42,300 bases of DNA from Verrucomicrobiota bacterium (GTDB lineage Bacteria > Verrucomicrobiota > Verrucomicrobiia > Limisphaerales > JADLHS01). The stretch's first letter is position 1. Each line of letters opens with the position of its first letter. The translations under genes were made by a program, and so were the position numbers. Below, one piece after another: positions 1 through 7,319 of this stretch. Under the pieces are notes generated by a model, which worked only from the letters and a program-made list of their open reading frames with translations, searched no databases and was not told where the DNA came from. Location of the stretch: assembly GCA_025350905.1 (NCBI GenBank), contig JANXWY010000256.1:1-42300 (forward strand). The letters are read 5' to 3'.

Positions 1-1
1 G

Positions 2-109
2 ACCGCGACGGTCGAAAAAATAATGACCAAGGTGGAACGCGCGCGCCAGAAACTGGAGGAGATTAAGCCCGGATGGTCGGTTCGGAAAAAGCCCAAAAAG
101 CGCAGATAA
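2..109 (+). CDS. C-terminal end of an unidentified protein (partial)
   Basis: An open frame enters from the left edge and ends at a TAA at 107-109. The 35 visible residues are very basic; the tail reads KPGWSVRKKPKKRR, and a helical stretch MTKVERARQKLEEIK precedes it. The start lies outside the window and I do not recognise the family. A lysine/arginine-rich tail like this is common in nucleic-acid-binding proteins, but that is only a suggestion. The frame is open throughout and closes just before the transposase remnant. Confidence 0.5.
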   Translation, partial: TATVEKIMTKVERARQKLEEIKPGWSVRKKPKKRR

Positions 110-141
110 TATGTCTAGCTATTTACGCAACACTACACTAG

Positions 142-381
142 CGACATGGCCGCGAATGCAAAGGAAAAATTGAGTCCGGGATCAATCACGGTCAGGAAAA
201 CGCCCTCCAAGGCCGCAGCTTCGCGAGCCTGGCGGCGCAGAACCTTTCGCTTTCAGACTGGGAAAGTGGCGTGGCTGACACCCGCATCCACGGCACCACG
301 CGCCAGCAGGTCGGCAAAGTGTTCACCGAAGTGGAACATGGCGTCCAACCCGCCGAAGCGGGTTTCGCTTCGGTTGGTTGA
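142..381 (+). pseudogene. Remnant of an IS21-family IstA-like transposase
   Basis: Frame 1 between a TAG at 139-141 and a TGA at 379-381 reads KGKIESGINHGQENALQGRS, then FASLAAQN, then WESGVADTRIHGTTRQQVGK and VFTEVE. This matches my memory of the segment after the DDE catalytic core in IS21-type IstA proteins (pattern KGKIESGV, ALKGR, VADTRIHGTTRQQVG). Only about 80 residues remain. No catalytic domain lies upstream, no istB follows, and I see no terminal inverted repeats. It is an orphan scar of an insertion sequence. The resemblance is from family memory, not a search. Confidence 0.75.
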
Positions 382-471
382 CTGTGGCTTTAAGCGCGGA
401 CGGCGTTTTACAACGGACAGGGAACTGAGGGATGCAGTTGGATGAACTGATAACGGCTCACAGAAAATGAG

Positions 472-528
472 TCGTCCCCAATTAAGCATTCTAGCATAGC
501 TGGATGCTGGTTGTGAAGCTGGGGACGA
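472..528. repeat. Inverted repeat, possible terminator of the sigma-factor gene
   Basis: TCGTCCCCA at 472-480 is the exact reverse complement of TGGGGACGA at 520-528. A second nested pair (AGCAT 485-489, ATGCT 504-508) lies inside. It sits about 110 bases past the stop codon of the minus-strand sigma-factor gene and could end that transcript, but there is no clear T-tract. The rest of 382-635 holds nothing I can identify. Confidence 0.4.
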
Positions 529-635
529 TCAGCTGTCAGCGGCGAGATGAACGTGGTGGGAAGTTGGCGGTGTGAAAATCCGTTTTCTTCCCGGCAATCG
601 CATCCCCGCTGGCGCCACGGCATTTTTAGTTCTGA

Positions 636-2279
636 TTACTTGTCGCCGTCGCCATTTGCTGCCGTCGGCTGGGTCCGAGGACGACCCCCGAGGCGATGCC
701 GCACCGCTCGTGCATAGTACGCGATGGGGGCCAGGGAAAGCACGGTGATCACACTGAGAAGGAGCATTTGGCTTTGTTCCGCGTGCGGGTCGGCCAGGAT
801 CTGGCGGGCGATGGCATCGTTCGCATGTTGAGCAAATGCCACCGGGCCTTCCGCCGCGAGCCGGGCGATAGCGAATCCACCGCCCGTTGCGGTCTGCCAG
901 CCGAGCGCAGACAACCATGCATAAGCTTTCACGCCTACCGCCATGCAGCCGACGGCCAGTAGACCGACGCCCGCCGTGCCGAGTGAGATCACGCCCACGC
1001 TGAGCGAGCCGATGGCCAGGAGGCCGATCGCGACGGCGCCGACACTGACGGGCGCAACCGCATAACCGCCCCACGCAAACAGAAGCCCGTAGGCGCGATC
1101 CCCGCCGGCGAACCAGCCAAACACGGGGCGCTCGCCCTCATCGGGCGTGGAAAACCGTATGTGAACCAGCGGCACTCCGAGCAACTTCAACCGGCTCCGG
1201 TATTCACCGGCGGACGACCCGACCTGATCCCGGGGATCACGAAAAAGCTCGGGATGCCGCCGCCGCTCCGCCGAGCGCAACGCGCGCATCCCGCGCATCA
1301 CCCGCAGCATTGCCACCGGCAACCCCACAACGAATGCCAGCACCAGCACCTGGGCGATCCCCGCAAAAATTGCGCGACTTTCCCACCAATGAAACGCGGC
1401 GGCACGAATCAAATACAGGACCACCAGCAATCCAAGCGCTCCAAAGAACACCCCCAGCGTGATCTTCACGACGGCGCGACGTTCCCGGGGCGTCCGCGCC
1501 TGATCCAGACTGGCGCGCAGCGCCAACACCGTGGAGACCACACCCGAGATGGAAGCAAGCAACGCCGCGAGTCCCGTGGACTTGGCCATCAAAGTGCCGT
1601 GGGCCGCCGCCGCGCCAATCCCGGCGGCCTTGGCAGGCGTGGCCAACATCGCTGGCAGCGCCGCCACCACGCCGAGCGTGAAGACGCGACCGGGTGTGCT
1701 CCGCGAGAGTGCGCCTTCGACAAAGGAAAGCACCCGCTCCTGCAAGATCTTGCGCCCGCGCGCGAGCCTCTGCTTGACCGCGTCCTCGGTGAGATCGAGT
1801 GCGACCGCCACGTGCTCCACCGAACGATGCTCGCGGTAGTAGAGAACCAGCGGTTCGCGATACAACTCGGGCACGCGCTCCAGCGCGCTCCACAAGATCG
1901 CCTGCTCCTCCTTGTCCATCGCCAGGTCCGCGGCCGGCTCGTCGGCCGACGGCAGCTCCTCCGCCTGCTCCAGCGCTTCTGCGTGCCGCACAGGTTCCCG
2001 TACGTCGGAACGACGCAGCCGGCCGACCTTGTAACGCAGAATCCCGCATAGCCACGGACGCAGCTTTTCGGGTTCGCGCAACGTGCAGAGCTGGCGCCAC
2101 GCGTCAACGAACGCCTCTTGTGCCAGGTCTTCGCTCTCGCTCAAGCTGCCGGTCGCGGAGTACCCCAGCGAGCACAGGAGCCGCTGGTATCGCTCCACAA
2201 TCCGGCCAAAGGCTTCACGATCGCCGCCCAGGCAGGCCGCCACCAACTCCGCATCCGGGATGAGGTCAACTGAGGTCAT
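636..2279 (-). CDS. ECF RNA polymerase sigma factor with C-terminal membrane domain
   Basis: The 547-residue product begins with a sigma-70 family (ECF) module. Region 2 covers about residues 10-90 and includes ERYQRLLCSLGYSATGSLSE followed by SEDLAQEAFVDAWRQL. Region 4 covers about 120-190 and carries the helix-turn-helix HVAVALDLTEDAVKQRLARG. Instead of ending near 190 residues, it continues for about 350 residues with several hydrophobic segments (AALLASISGVVSTVLAL, LGVFFGALGLLVVLYLI, VLVLAFVVGLPVAML, and a glycine/alanine-rich stretch near VSVGAVAIGLLAIGSLSVG). It is probably membrane-tethered, with the extension sensing a signal and replacing a separate anti-sigma factor; this is inference. 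I chose ATG at 2279; a GTG six codons upstream (2297) is also in frame. No anti-sigma gene is adjacent. Confidence 0.9.
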   Translation of the reverse strand: MTSVDLIPDAELVAACLGGDREAFGRIVERYQRLLCSLGYSATGSLSESEDLAQEAFVDAWRQLCTLREPEKLRPWLCGILRYKVGRLRRSDVREPVRHAEALEQAEELPSADEPAADLAMDKEEQAILWSALERVPELYREPLVLYYREHRSVEHVAVALDLTEDAVKQRLARGRKILQERVLSFVEGALSRSTPGRVFTLGVVAALPAMLATPAKAAGIGAAAAHGTLMAKSTGLAALLASISGVVSTVLALRASLDQARTPRERRAVVKITLGVFFGALGLLVVLYLIRAAAFHWWESRAIFAGIAQVLVLAFVVGLPVAMLRVMRGMRALRSAERRRHPELFRDPRDQVGSSAGEYRSRLKLLGVPLVHIRFSTPDEGERPVFGWFAGGDRAYGLLFAWGGYAVAPVSVGAVAIGLLAIGSLSVGVISLGTAGVGLLAVGCMAVGVKAYAWLSALGWQTATGGGFAIARLAAEGPVAFAQHANDAIARQILADPHAEQSQMLLLSVITVLSLAPIAYYARAVRHRLGGRPRTQPTAANGDGDK

Positions 2280-2333
2280 AGTTTCCGCAGTGCGCACAAT
2301 GCTTCACCGGTAAGTGCCAGAAAAGTGCCAACT

Positions 2334-2433
2334 GGTGACAGGATTTTTTCCCAGCCGCCGACCAGGCCGGCACGAGGTCGCCGAAAGCTTGAAATCGATA
2401 CCATTTCGTCAGCAAGGAAAAAACTTTGTCACC
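2334..2433. repeat. 100-bp element bounded by 18-bp imperfect inverted repeats
   Basis: GGTGACAGGATTTTTTCC at 2334-2351 pairs with the reverse complement of 2416-2433, which reads GGTGACAAAGTTTTTTCC, matching at 15 of 18 positions. The pair encloses 64 bases without a convincing gene. It lies in the divergent gap between the sigma-factor gene and the CIA30-like gene. It could be a miniature mobile element or a regulatory palindrome pair for the two divergent genes. Confidence 0.5.
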
Positions 2434-2552
2434 GGTAGCACCGGTTTGGACACCTATGGGCGAAATGTCGTTCACTCACTGGATCTGGCGCCCACCGAAG
2501 CCGCCAGTTGGTCCTCGACCAAAAAACTGAAGCAAACCGTCATCACTCGCTT

Positions 2553-3170
2553 ATGAAAATGAAACTGATTCCTTCCTCCCCGACCACCCGCCGCCGACCG
2601 GCGGCGACCTCCTTGTTCGCCGCATTCCTCGTGCTTGGCTCGATTGCGGCACAGGCCGCGAACGCTCCCATGTTGCTGGACGATTTCTCGGATTCAACGC
2701 GTAACAAGAACGGAGTCGTACGGCTCCTGATCGACGACAAGGCCATCGGCAGCAAGTCGCAGGCGACTCAGAAGTGCGAAAACGGCGTGCTCACGGTCAA
2801 AGGCGACCTGGTGCCCGGACGCGGCGTTCCTGCGTTCATCAGCCAGGTGTCACTCCTTGCGGCAGATGGGAAGCCGAAGGATATGACCGGCTACCAGGGC
2901 GTTCGCCTTCGCGTTAAGGTCACGAAGGGCATTCTGTGCGTTCAGGTGGCCAGTTCGATGATCGACAACTTCGATTTCCACGCGGGCGCGCCGATCGCGG
3001 GCAAGCGCGGGGAACTTCAGGAAGTCCGGATTCCCTTCAAGGACATGAAGCGCGCCTGGTCGGAGCAGACCGTGCTCAACCTGAAAACCATCACGAGTGT
3101 CAACCTGATCTCCTTCGGTATGGCCAAAGATGCGTTCGCCTACGAAGTGGATGAAATCGGCTTCTATTGA
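2553..3170 (+). CDS. Secreted CIA30-domain (NADH:ubiquinone intermediate-associated 30-like) protein
   Basis: The 205-residue protein starts at ATG 2553 with a basic n-region (TTRRRP) and a hydrophobic segment ending AAQAANA, a plausible signal peptide of about 38 residues. The rest fits the CIA30 beta-sandwich fold: LLDDFSD near residue 41, alternating strands, then GVRLRVKVTKGILCVQVASS, RIPFKDMKRAW, and a C-terminal ISFGMAKDAFAYEVDEIGFY, the usual final strands. CIA30 folds resemble carbohydrate-binding modules, and bacterial members are often periplasmic of unknown role. The acyltransferase gene begins 27 bases after its stop on the same strand, so the two are probably co-transcribed. Confidence 0.8.
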   Translation: MKMKLIPSSPTTRRRPAATSLFAAFLVLGSIAAQAANAPMLLDDFSDSTRNKNGVVRLLIDDKAIGSKSQATQKCENGVLTVKGDLVPGRGVPAFISQVSLLAADGKPKDMTGYQGVRLRVKVTKGILCVQVASSMIDNFDFHAGAPIAGKRGELQEVRIPFKDMKRAWSEQTVLNLKTITSVNLISFGMAKDAFAYEVDEIGFY

Positions 3171-3197
3171 ACCCTGTCACTCAACCCCTCTGCCATT

Positions 3198-4508
3198 ATG
3201 ACTCCATCTGCTGCCCCTACCACCATTGCTGCGTCGCAAAGCGCGGATAACTCCCGCCTGGACTACCTCGATGCGACGCGGGCGTTCGCGCTCGTGCTCG
3301 GGATCGTGTTCCACGCGTGCCTGTCGTTTATGCCGGTCTTCATGGGCTGGGCGGTCCAGGACGTCTCAACCAGTCCGCTGGTAACCATGTTCATGACGGT
3401 TAGTCACTCTTTCCGCATGGAAACTTTCTTCCTGCTCGCGGGCTTTTTCAGTCACCTGACCTTTCATCGAAAAGGCGGCGGCGATTTCGTGCGTTCGCGC
3501 GTGTTCCGGATCGCGGTGCCGTTCGTCGTCGGCTGGTTCATCCTGCGTCCGTTGGTCATCTCCGGCTGGATCATGGGTTCTGCCAGCCTGCGCGGTGACG
3601 TCGATGTCTGGGCCGGTCTTCGGGAAGGCTTCCAAACCTTCTCGACTCTTCCCACCGGGCTCTTCGCGGGATCGCACCTGTGGTTCCTTTACTACCTGGC
3701 GCTGATCACGACTTTGACGCTCGCCGCGCGGGGATTGCTGGCCGCAACTGGTTCGTGGAAGGTGGCGCTGGTCCGATGGGCTGACGCCATCGTCGCGTGG
3801 CTGGCCAACTCCCCGGTTTCCCTGTTGATCCTCGCGGTCCCGACGGCGGCCGCGCTCTGGTTCATGGGCGCCTGGGGCATGGATACGCCGGACCGGTCGC
3901 TGTGGCCGCATCTTCCGGCGCTCAGCATCTACGGCGGCTTCTTCGTCCTCGGCTGGATGTTGAGCCGGCAACGCGAGCTGATCTCCCGATTCGCGCGGCT
4001 CACGCCGCAACGCTGGATTGTGGCGGGGATTGGCATCGCCGCCATCCTTCTGCTCGGCGCAATTGAACGCGATCCGGGGCATCCCCGCTATGTCGCGGCG
4101 CACCTGGGTTACGCCGTCGGTTACGCCCTGACGATGTGGTCGCTTGTATTCCTGACCATCGGCGTCTTCCACAAACTGTGCCCGCGGCCCAACGCGTTCG
4201 TGCGCTACGTCGCCGACTCTTCCTACTGGATGTACTTGATCCACCTGCCTGTCGTGGTCTGGCTGCAGGTGGCGGTCGCCGAGCTTCCGCTGCACTGGTC
4301 GTTCAAGCTCGCGCTCGTTTCCACGATGACCATTGCCATTGCGTTGCTCACCTACGATCTCCTTGTGCGCTCGACGTTCATCGGCTGGGTGCTAAATGGC
4401 CGCCGCCGTGACCGGGTGCTGGCTTCCTGGGCTCTCAGCCGCGTCCACCACCTATGGCGCGACGAGAACCCGATGCAGACGACGAAATTGGAAACTGATC
4501 TACCGTAG
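3198..4508 (+). CDS. Membrane acyltransferase, acyltransferase-3 / OpgC-like family
   Basis: The 436-residue integral membrane protein matches the acyltransferase-3 family (PF01757). It opens with RLDYLDATRAFALVLGIVFH, the conserved family entry with the probable catalytic histidine in helix 1, followed by FFLLAGFFSHL and FRIAVPFVVGWFI. About ten hydrophobic helices follow, including SLLILAVPTAAALWFM and GGFFVLGWML, and near the end YVADSSYWMYLIHLPVVVWL, the typical late-helix motif. Relatives such as OpgC/MdoC transfer succinyl or acetyl groups onto periplasmic glucans or other envelope sugars; the substrate here is unknown. It directly follows the CIA30-like gene. The frame is intact and of normal family length. 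Confidence 0.88.
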   Translation: MTPSAAPTTIAASQSADNSRLDYLDATRAFALVLGIVFHACLSFMPVFMGWAVQDVSTSPLVTMFMTVSHSFRMETFFLLAGFFSHLTFHRKGGGDFVRSRVFRIAVPFVVGWFILRPLVISGWIMGSASLRGDVDVWAGLREGFQTFSTLPTGLFAGSHLWFLYYLALITTLTLAARGLLAATGSWKVALVRWADAIVAWLANSPVSLLILAVPTAAALWFMGAWGMDTPDRSLWPHLPALSIYGGFFVLGWMLSRQRELISRFARLTPQRWIVAGIGIAAILLLGAIERDPGHPRYVAAHLGYAVGYALTMWSLVFLTIGVFHKLCPRPNAFVRYVADSSYWMYLIHLPVVVWLQVAVAELPLHWSFKLALVSTMTIAIALLTYDLLVRSTFIGWVLNGRRRDRVLASWALSRVHHLWRDENPMQTTKLETDLP

Positions 4509-4514
4509 CCGTCC

Positions 4515-4767
4515 TTGGTTTCTATGACGGCAATCAGGGCGGCTAGCCAGGTCCGCGTCGAAACCCGGGAATCCGTTCCAGCCAGATATGCCTTGGCGAT
4601 ATGCAGGTTCAGTTGTCGTTGGCGGAAGGGTTCGTTTCGTGCGTTGATCAGGGCAGTTGCTTCGGCCCGATCCTGGATACCGAGGCGCTCCGGCTTTCCA
4701 GTTTCAGGATCGCGGACTTAGACGACCCCGCCCTGGGACAGCGGTAGAGTCGGCGTCGCTCTTTCAT
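4515..4767 (-). pseudogene. Broken N-terminal fragment of a tyrosine-recombinase/integrase
   Basis: On the minus strand an ATG at 4767 opens MKERRRLYRCPRAG. The sequence must then change frame near 4720 to continue as DPETGKPERLGIQDRAEATA, then LINARNEPFRQRQLNLHIAK, then AYLAGTDSRVSTRTWLAALI, breaking off at about ETKDG near 4515. The pattern (short basic start, ETGKPERLG strand, helical AEA and arm-binding-like region) is that of N-terminal halves of phage-type integrases in this group, as I remember them. A TAA sits in the downstream frame at the break, confirming a frameshift. The catalytic R-H-R-Y domain is absent. It lies downstream of the tRNA-Glu gene, on the same strand. Confidence 0.6.
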
Positions 4768-4980
4768 GGCTCGAGTTTTCGTTCGCGCCTGTGAGGTGCG
4801 ATCGAAGGGCAGGTGTCTCAATGAAACCAAACGCGCAGTCAATTACGTTTAAGCTTGTCGTGCCCGAGTGATTGCGGAGTAGATGTTGAGTTATTCTGAG
4901 TCACCTATCTGCTGCTACTTTTGATGGGTGACTTAGGACAGTGAGATTTGCAATTCCTGATCCAAACGACGTTTTGGAAT

Positions 4981-5046
4981 TGGAGGCGAAAGTCGGAATG
5001 GAACCGACCTTTCCGCTTCTCAAGCGGCAGTGACAAAACCAGTCAC
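4981..5046 (-). tRNA. tRNA-like sequence (D, anticodon and T arms plus CCA), 5' acceptor strand missing; probably a pseudo-tRNA
   Basis: Read on the minus strand there are three consecutive hairpins with tRNA spacing: GTGAC/GTCAC around TGGTTTT (5046-5030), CCGC/GCGG around TTGAGAA (5027-5013), and GTCGG/CCGAC around TTCCATT (5008-4992). TTTCGCC, T and CCA follow (4991-4981). The bases where the 5' acceptor strand should be (5055-5049, TCAATGC) do not pair with TTTCGCC, and the T-loop reads TTCC instead of TTCG. The loop would place GAG as anticodon. It may be the leftover 3' portion of a tRNA gene at an old integration site. Confidence 0.4.
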
Positions 5047-5078
5047 ACGCATTGAAATGAAACTTGTGGAATCGGGAA

Positions 5079-5100
5079 TCTTCCTGCACTCTTCCTGCAC
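5079..5100. repeat. Tandem 11-mer next to the tRNA gene
   Basis: TCTTCCTGCAC occurs twice in direct tandem (5079-5089, 5090-5100), and the next bases form a small palindrome TGCAC-AACG-GTGCA. It lies between the tRNA-like sequence and tRNA-Glu, where integrase arm-binding or attachment repeats would be expected; that role is inference. Confidence 0.4.
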
Positions 5101-5125
5101 AACGGTGCATGCAGTTGAACTTCAA

Positions 5126-5200
5126 TGGTAGCGCGTACGGGAATCGAACCCGTCTTTCAGCCTTGAGAAGGCCACGTCCTAGCCGATAGACGAACACGCC
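5126..5200 (-). tRNA. tRNA-Glu (anticodon CTC)
   Basis: The minus strand from 5200 to 5126 folds as a tRNA. The acceptor strands GGCGTGT and ACGCGCT pair with two G-T wobbles. The D-arm region is GTCTATCGGCTAGGAC. The anticodon loop TTCTCAA gives anticodon CTC (plus-strand 5165-5167). The T-arm is GACGGGTTCGATTCCCGT, the discriminator is A, and CCA is encoded at 5128-5126. The D-arm and TTCGTCTA start are typical of bacterial tRNA-Glu. The gene is divergent from rpmI and sits beside the remains of an integrative element. Confidence 0.92.
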
Positions 5201-5253
5201 AGCCGGAGGTCATGCTAGCCAGCGGGACGTTCTTGTAAACGAGAAATTACTGC

Positions 5254-5282
5254 TTGCGCCGGGCTTGCGAGCCTCCTAGACT
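5254..5282 (+). promoter_or_regulatory. Possible sigma-70-type promoter for rpmI-rplT
   Basis: TTGCGC (5254-5259) and TAGACT (5277-5282) are separated by exactly 17 bases and end 29 bases before the rpmI start. Matches to consensus are 3/6 and 4/6, so this is a weak call. No infC gene lies upstream, so this cluster needs its own promoter in the gap after tRNA-Glu. Confidence 0.35.
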
Positions 5283-5311
5283 GCGCGCTCTTTTGGTAAG
5301 AAACACAATTT

Positions 5312-5521
5312 ATGCGACGTCCTAAAGGTATCAAAACGAAGAAATCAGTGGCCAAACGATTCAAGATCACGGCCCGCGGCAAGGTCCTGCGCAATCAGGC
5401 CGGTCGCCGTCACCTGTGCCAGGGCAAGAGTGCCAAACGGCGGCGGAGTCTGCGCGGTTCGGTTCTGGTCCACGAAACCGACGTTTATCGCATCAAGCAA
5501 AACCTACCGTTCAGCCACTGA
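5312..5521 (+). CDS. rpmI: 50S ribosomal protein L35
   Basis: The 69-residue, strongly basic protein has the L35 pattern: KGIKTKKSVAKRFKITARGK followed by VLRNQAGRRHLCQGKSAKRR and RSLRGSVLVHETD. L35 is a small component of the 50S ribosomal subunit. The ATG at 5312 gives a protein of usual length; upstream purines are weak (GGTAAG). The rplT gene follows after 37 bases, as in most bacteria. The normally preceding infC is absent; a tRNA gene occupies that side instead. The carboxyl end (VYRIKQNLPFSH) is slightly extended. Confidence 0.96.
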   Translation: MRRPKGIKTKKSVAKRFKITARGKVLRNQAGRRHLCQGKSAKRRRSLRGSVLVHETDVYRIKQNLPFSH

Positions 5522-5558
5522 ACAGCCATCGCCCCGCCCTCACACTTAAATTTTTTTT

Positions 5559-5939
5559 ATGCGAGTCACTAACGCGCCTGCCTCCCGAAAACGCCGCAAC
5601 CGCATGTTGCAAGCGGCGAAAGGCTTCCGCCTCAAACGCTCCAAACTCTATCGCTACGCTTCCGATGCCGTGGATCATGGCCGGCAGTACGCCTATCGCG
5701 ATCGCCGCGTCAAAAAGCGCACGTTCCGCTACCTCTGGCAGGCGCGCATCAACGCCGCCGCCCGGACGGCGGGCATGACTTATAGCCGCTTCATTGAGGG
5801 GCTCAAAGCCGCCCAATGCGAACTCGACCGCAAGATTATCGCGGATCTCGCCGCCACGGACGCCGCTGCGTTTGGCGAATTGATCAAACTCGCGCAGGAT
5901 GCGCTCAAGACCAAAGCAGCGAAAGTCGCGAAAGCCTGA
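5559..5939 (+). CDS. rplT: 50S ribosomal protein L20
   Basis: The 126-residue basic protein carries all L20 landmarks: MRVTNAPASRKRRNRMLQAA, KGFRLKRSKLYRYASDAV, DHGRQYAYRDRRVKKRTFR, LWQARINAAARTAGMTYSRF, IEGLKAAQCELDRKIIADLA. L20 binds 23S rRNA early in assembly of the 50S subunit and in several bacteria represses its own operon. Length and frame are normal, with a short alanine/lysine tail. It ends 22 bases before a strong terminator, separating it from pheS. No good Shine-Dalgarno precedes the ATG; an eight-base T run is there instead. Confidence 0.97.
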   Translation: MRVTNAPASRKRRNRMLQAAKGFRLKRSKLYRYASDAVDHGRQYAYRDRRVKKRTFRYLWQARINAAARTAGMTYSRFIEGLKAAQCELDRKIIADLAATDAAAFGELIKLAQDALKTKAAKVAKA

Positions 5940-5960
5940 TCCGAAAATAATTTCAATGGC

Positions 5961-5995
5961 CAACGGGTGACCCGCAAGGGTTGCCCGTTTTGCTT
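5961..5995 (+). terminator. Rho-independent terminator after rplT
   Basis: AACGGGTGACCC (5962-5973) pairs over twelve positions with GGGTTGCCCGTT (5978-5989), two being G-T wobbles, around a GCAA tetraloop. TTGCTT follows the stem, completing a T-rich tail from 5988. It closes the rpmI-rplT unit, so pheS probably has its own promoter in 5996-6160. Confidence 0.8.
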
Positions 5996-6160
5996 ACGGT
6001 CAGAGGCGCTCCCAAACCGGCGCTCACGCTCTCGGGTCCGTGCCTCAGACAATTGGTCCCGACACCGTGTCGTTTCGGTCGTGACCCCGGCGGCAGTAAA
6101 AATATTTTCGTTTGTGACTTCGACCGCGGTTTGCGATTAAACTCGCCCCCAAATAATTTT

Positions 6161-7222
6161 ATGGCTGGATTTCTTGATGACATTGAACCGCTGAAACAAG
6201 CCGCACTGGAGGAACTCAACGCGGCGCCGGACGGCGCCGCGCTGGAGCAAACCAAAGGTGCGTGGATTGGCCCGAACGGCAAATTTACCGCGTTGATGAA
6301 ACAACTGAGCACCTTGACCAAGGAGGAAAAACCGGCCGCGGGCAAACTTGTCAATGCCGCGAAGGTCGAGCTCGAGGCGGCGCTGGGCGCGCGCCGCGAA
6401 GCCCTCGAGCTCGCCGCAGCGCTCCCCACTAGGCCAACGGACTTCACGCTCCCGGGACGCCGCCGGGCCCTGGGCAAACTCCATCCCCTCACGCAAGTCA
6501 CCGAAGACATCGTGCGCGCCTTTCGCAAGATCGGTTTCGCGGTCGCGGATGGGCCGGAGATTGAGGACGAGTATCATTGCTTTGATGCCCTCAACACGCC
6601 CGCCGACCATCCCGCCCGCGATGCACAAGACACATTCTACCTGTCCAGCAATGGGCCCGACCACTCCTCTTTGCCGCTAGGCGAGGTCGGTGGGACACGC
6701 GTTCGCCAGCCCCGCCTGCTCCGCACCCACACCAGCTCGGTCCAGATCCGCGTGATGAAATCGCAGCCGCCGCCCGTGCGCATCATCGTGCCGGGCCGCG
6801 TCTATCGGCGCGACAATGCCGACGCCACGCACAATCCGACTTTCCATCAGATCGAGGGCCTGTATGTGGACCAAGGTGTGACCGTGGGCGACCTCAAGGG
6901 AACGGTCGAATTCGTCTTCCAGGAACTCATGGGGCGCGACGTAAAAATTCGCTTTCGTCCGCACTACTTCAGTTACACCGAGCCCAGCTACGAAATCGAT
7001 TTCACGAATGCGCTCGTCAAAAAAATGGGCAAGGACTGGCTGGAGATCGCCGGCTGCGGCATGGTGCATCCGCAGGTCTTCGAAAATGTCGGTTACGATC
7101 CAGCCGTCTGGACCGGCTGGGCGTTCGGCTTCGGGATTGAACGCATTGCCATGCTCCGCTACGGCATCAACGACATCCGGCTCTTCTACGAAAACGATGT
7201 GCGGTTTTTGAGGAATTTTTGA
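6161..7222 (+). CDS. pheS: Phenylalanine-tRNA ligase alpha subunit
   Basis: The 353-residue protein starts MAGFLDDIEPLKQAALEELN, a class II PheS coiled-coil N-terminus. The catalytic core includes the motif region HPLTQVTEDIVRAFRKIGFA, EIEDEYHCFDALNTPADHPA, RLLRTHTSSVQIRVM, PGRVYRRDNADATHNPTFHQ, IEGLYVDQGVTVGDLK, RFRPHYFSYTEPSYE and AFGFGIERIAMLRYGI. It charges tRNA-Phe together with PheT as an alpha2-beta2 complex. Between DTFYLS and LLRTHTS there is an unusual insert of about 18 residues (NGPDHSSLPLGEVGGTRVRQ), where homologues are usually shorter; the underlying DNA (6652-6712) is partly palindromic. ATG at 6161 is chosen because it gives the normal N-terminus. Confidence 0.96.
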   Translation: MAGFLDDIEPLKQAALEELNAAPDGAALEQTKGAWIGPNGKFTALMKQLSTLTKEEKPAAGKLVNAAKVELEAALGARREALELAAALPTRPTDFTLPGRRRALGKLHPLTQVTEDIVRAFRKIGFAVADGPEIEDEYHCFDALNTPADHPARDAQDTFYLSSNGPDHSSLPLGEVGGTRVRQPRLLRTHTSSVQIRVMKSQPPPVRIIVPGRVYRRDNADATHNPTFHQIEGLYVDQGVTVGDLKGTVEFVFQELMGRDVKIRFRPHYFSYTEPSYEIDFTNALVKKMGKDWLEIAGCGMVHPQVFENVGYDPAVWTGWAFGFGIERIAMLRYGINDIRLFYENDVRFLRNF

Positions 7223-7319
7223 TACGCCCCGACGCGGAGGGATCTTCCCCAGCGCACCGCAGTTGCCATCCCGATTCTAGCTGGATGCCTACCCTCCCCG
7301 CCATCGCCCGCAGCCACAC

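Noticed and set aside
146-445. 99-residue frame overlapping the transposase remnant
   Set aside because: Another frame of the same DNA gives a clear IstA match; this one is shadow.
4901-5197. 98-residue frame across the tRNA-Glu region
   Set aside because: It overlaps the tRNA and tRNA-like sequences; VRFPYAL and GSIPTFAS are the usual translations of T-arms.
5254-5311. Possible L20-type autoregulatory leader
   Set aside because: I could not find a credible pseudoknot or the required rRNA mimic; only a weak promoter is supported.
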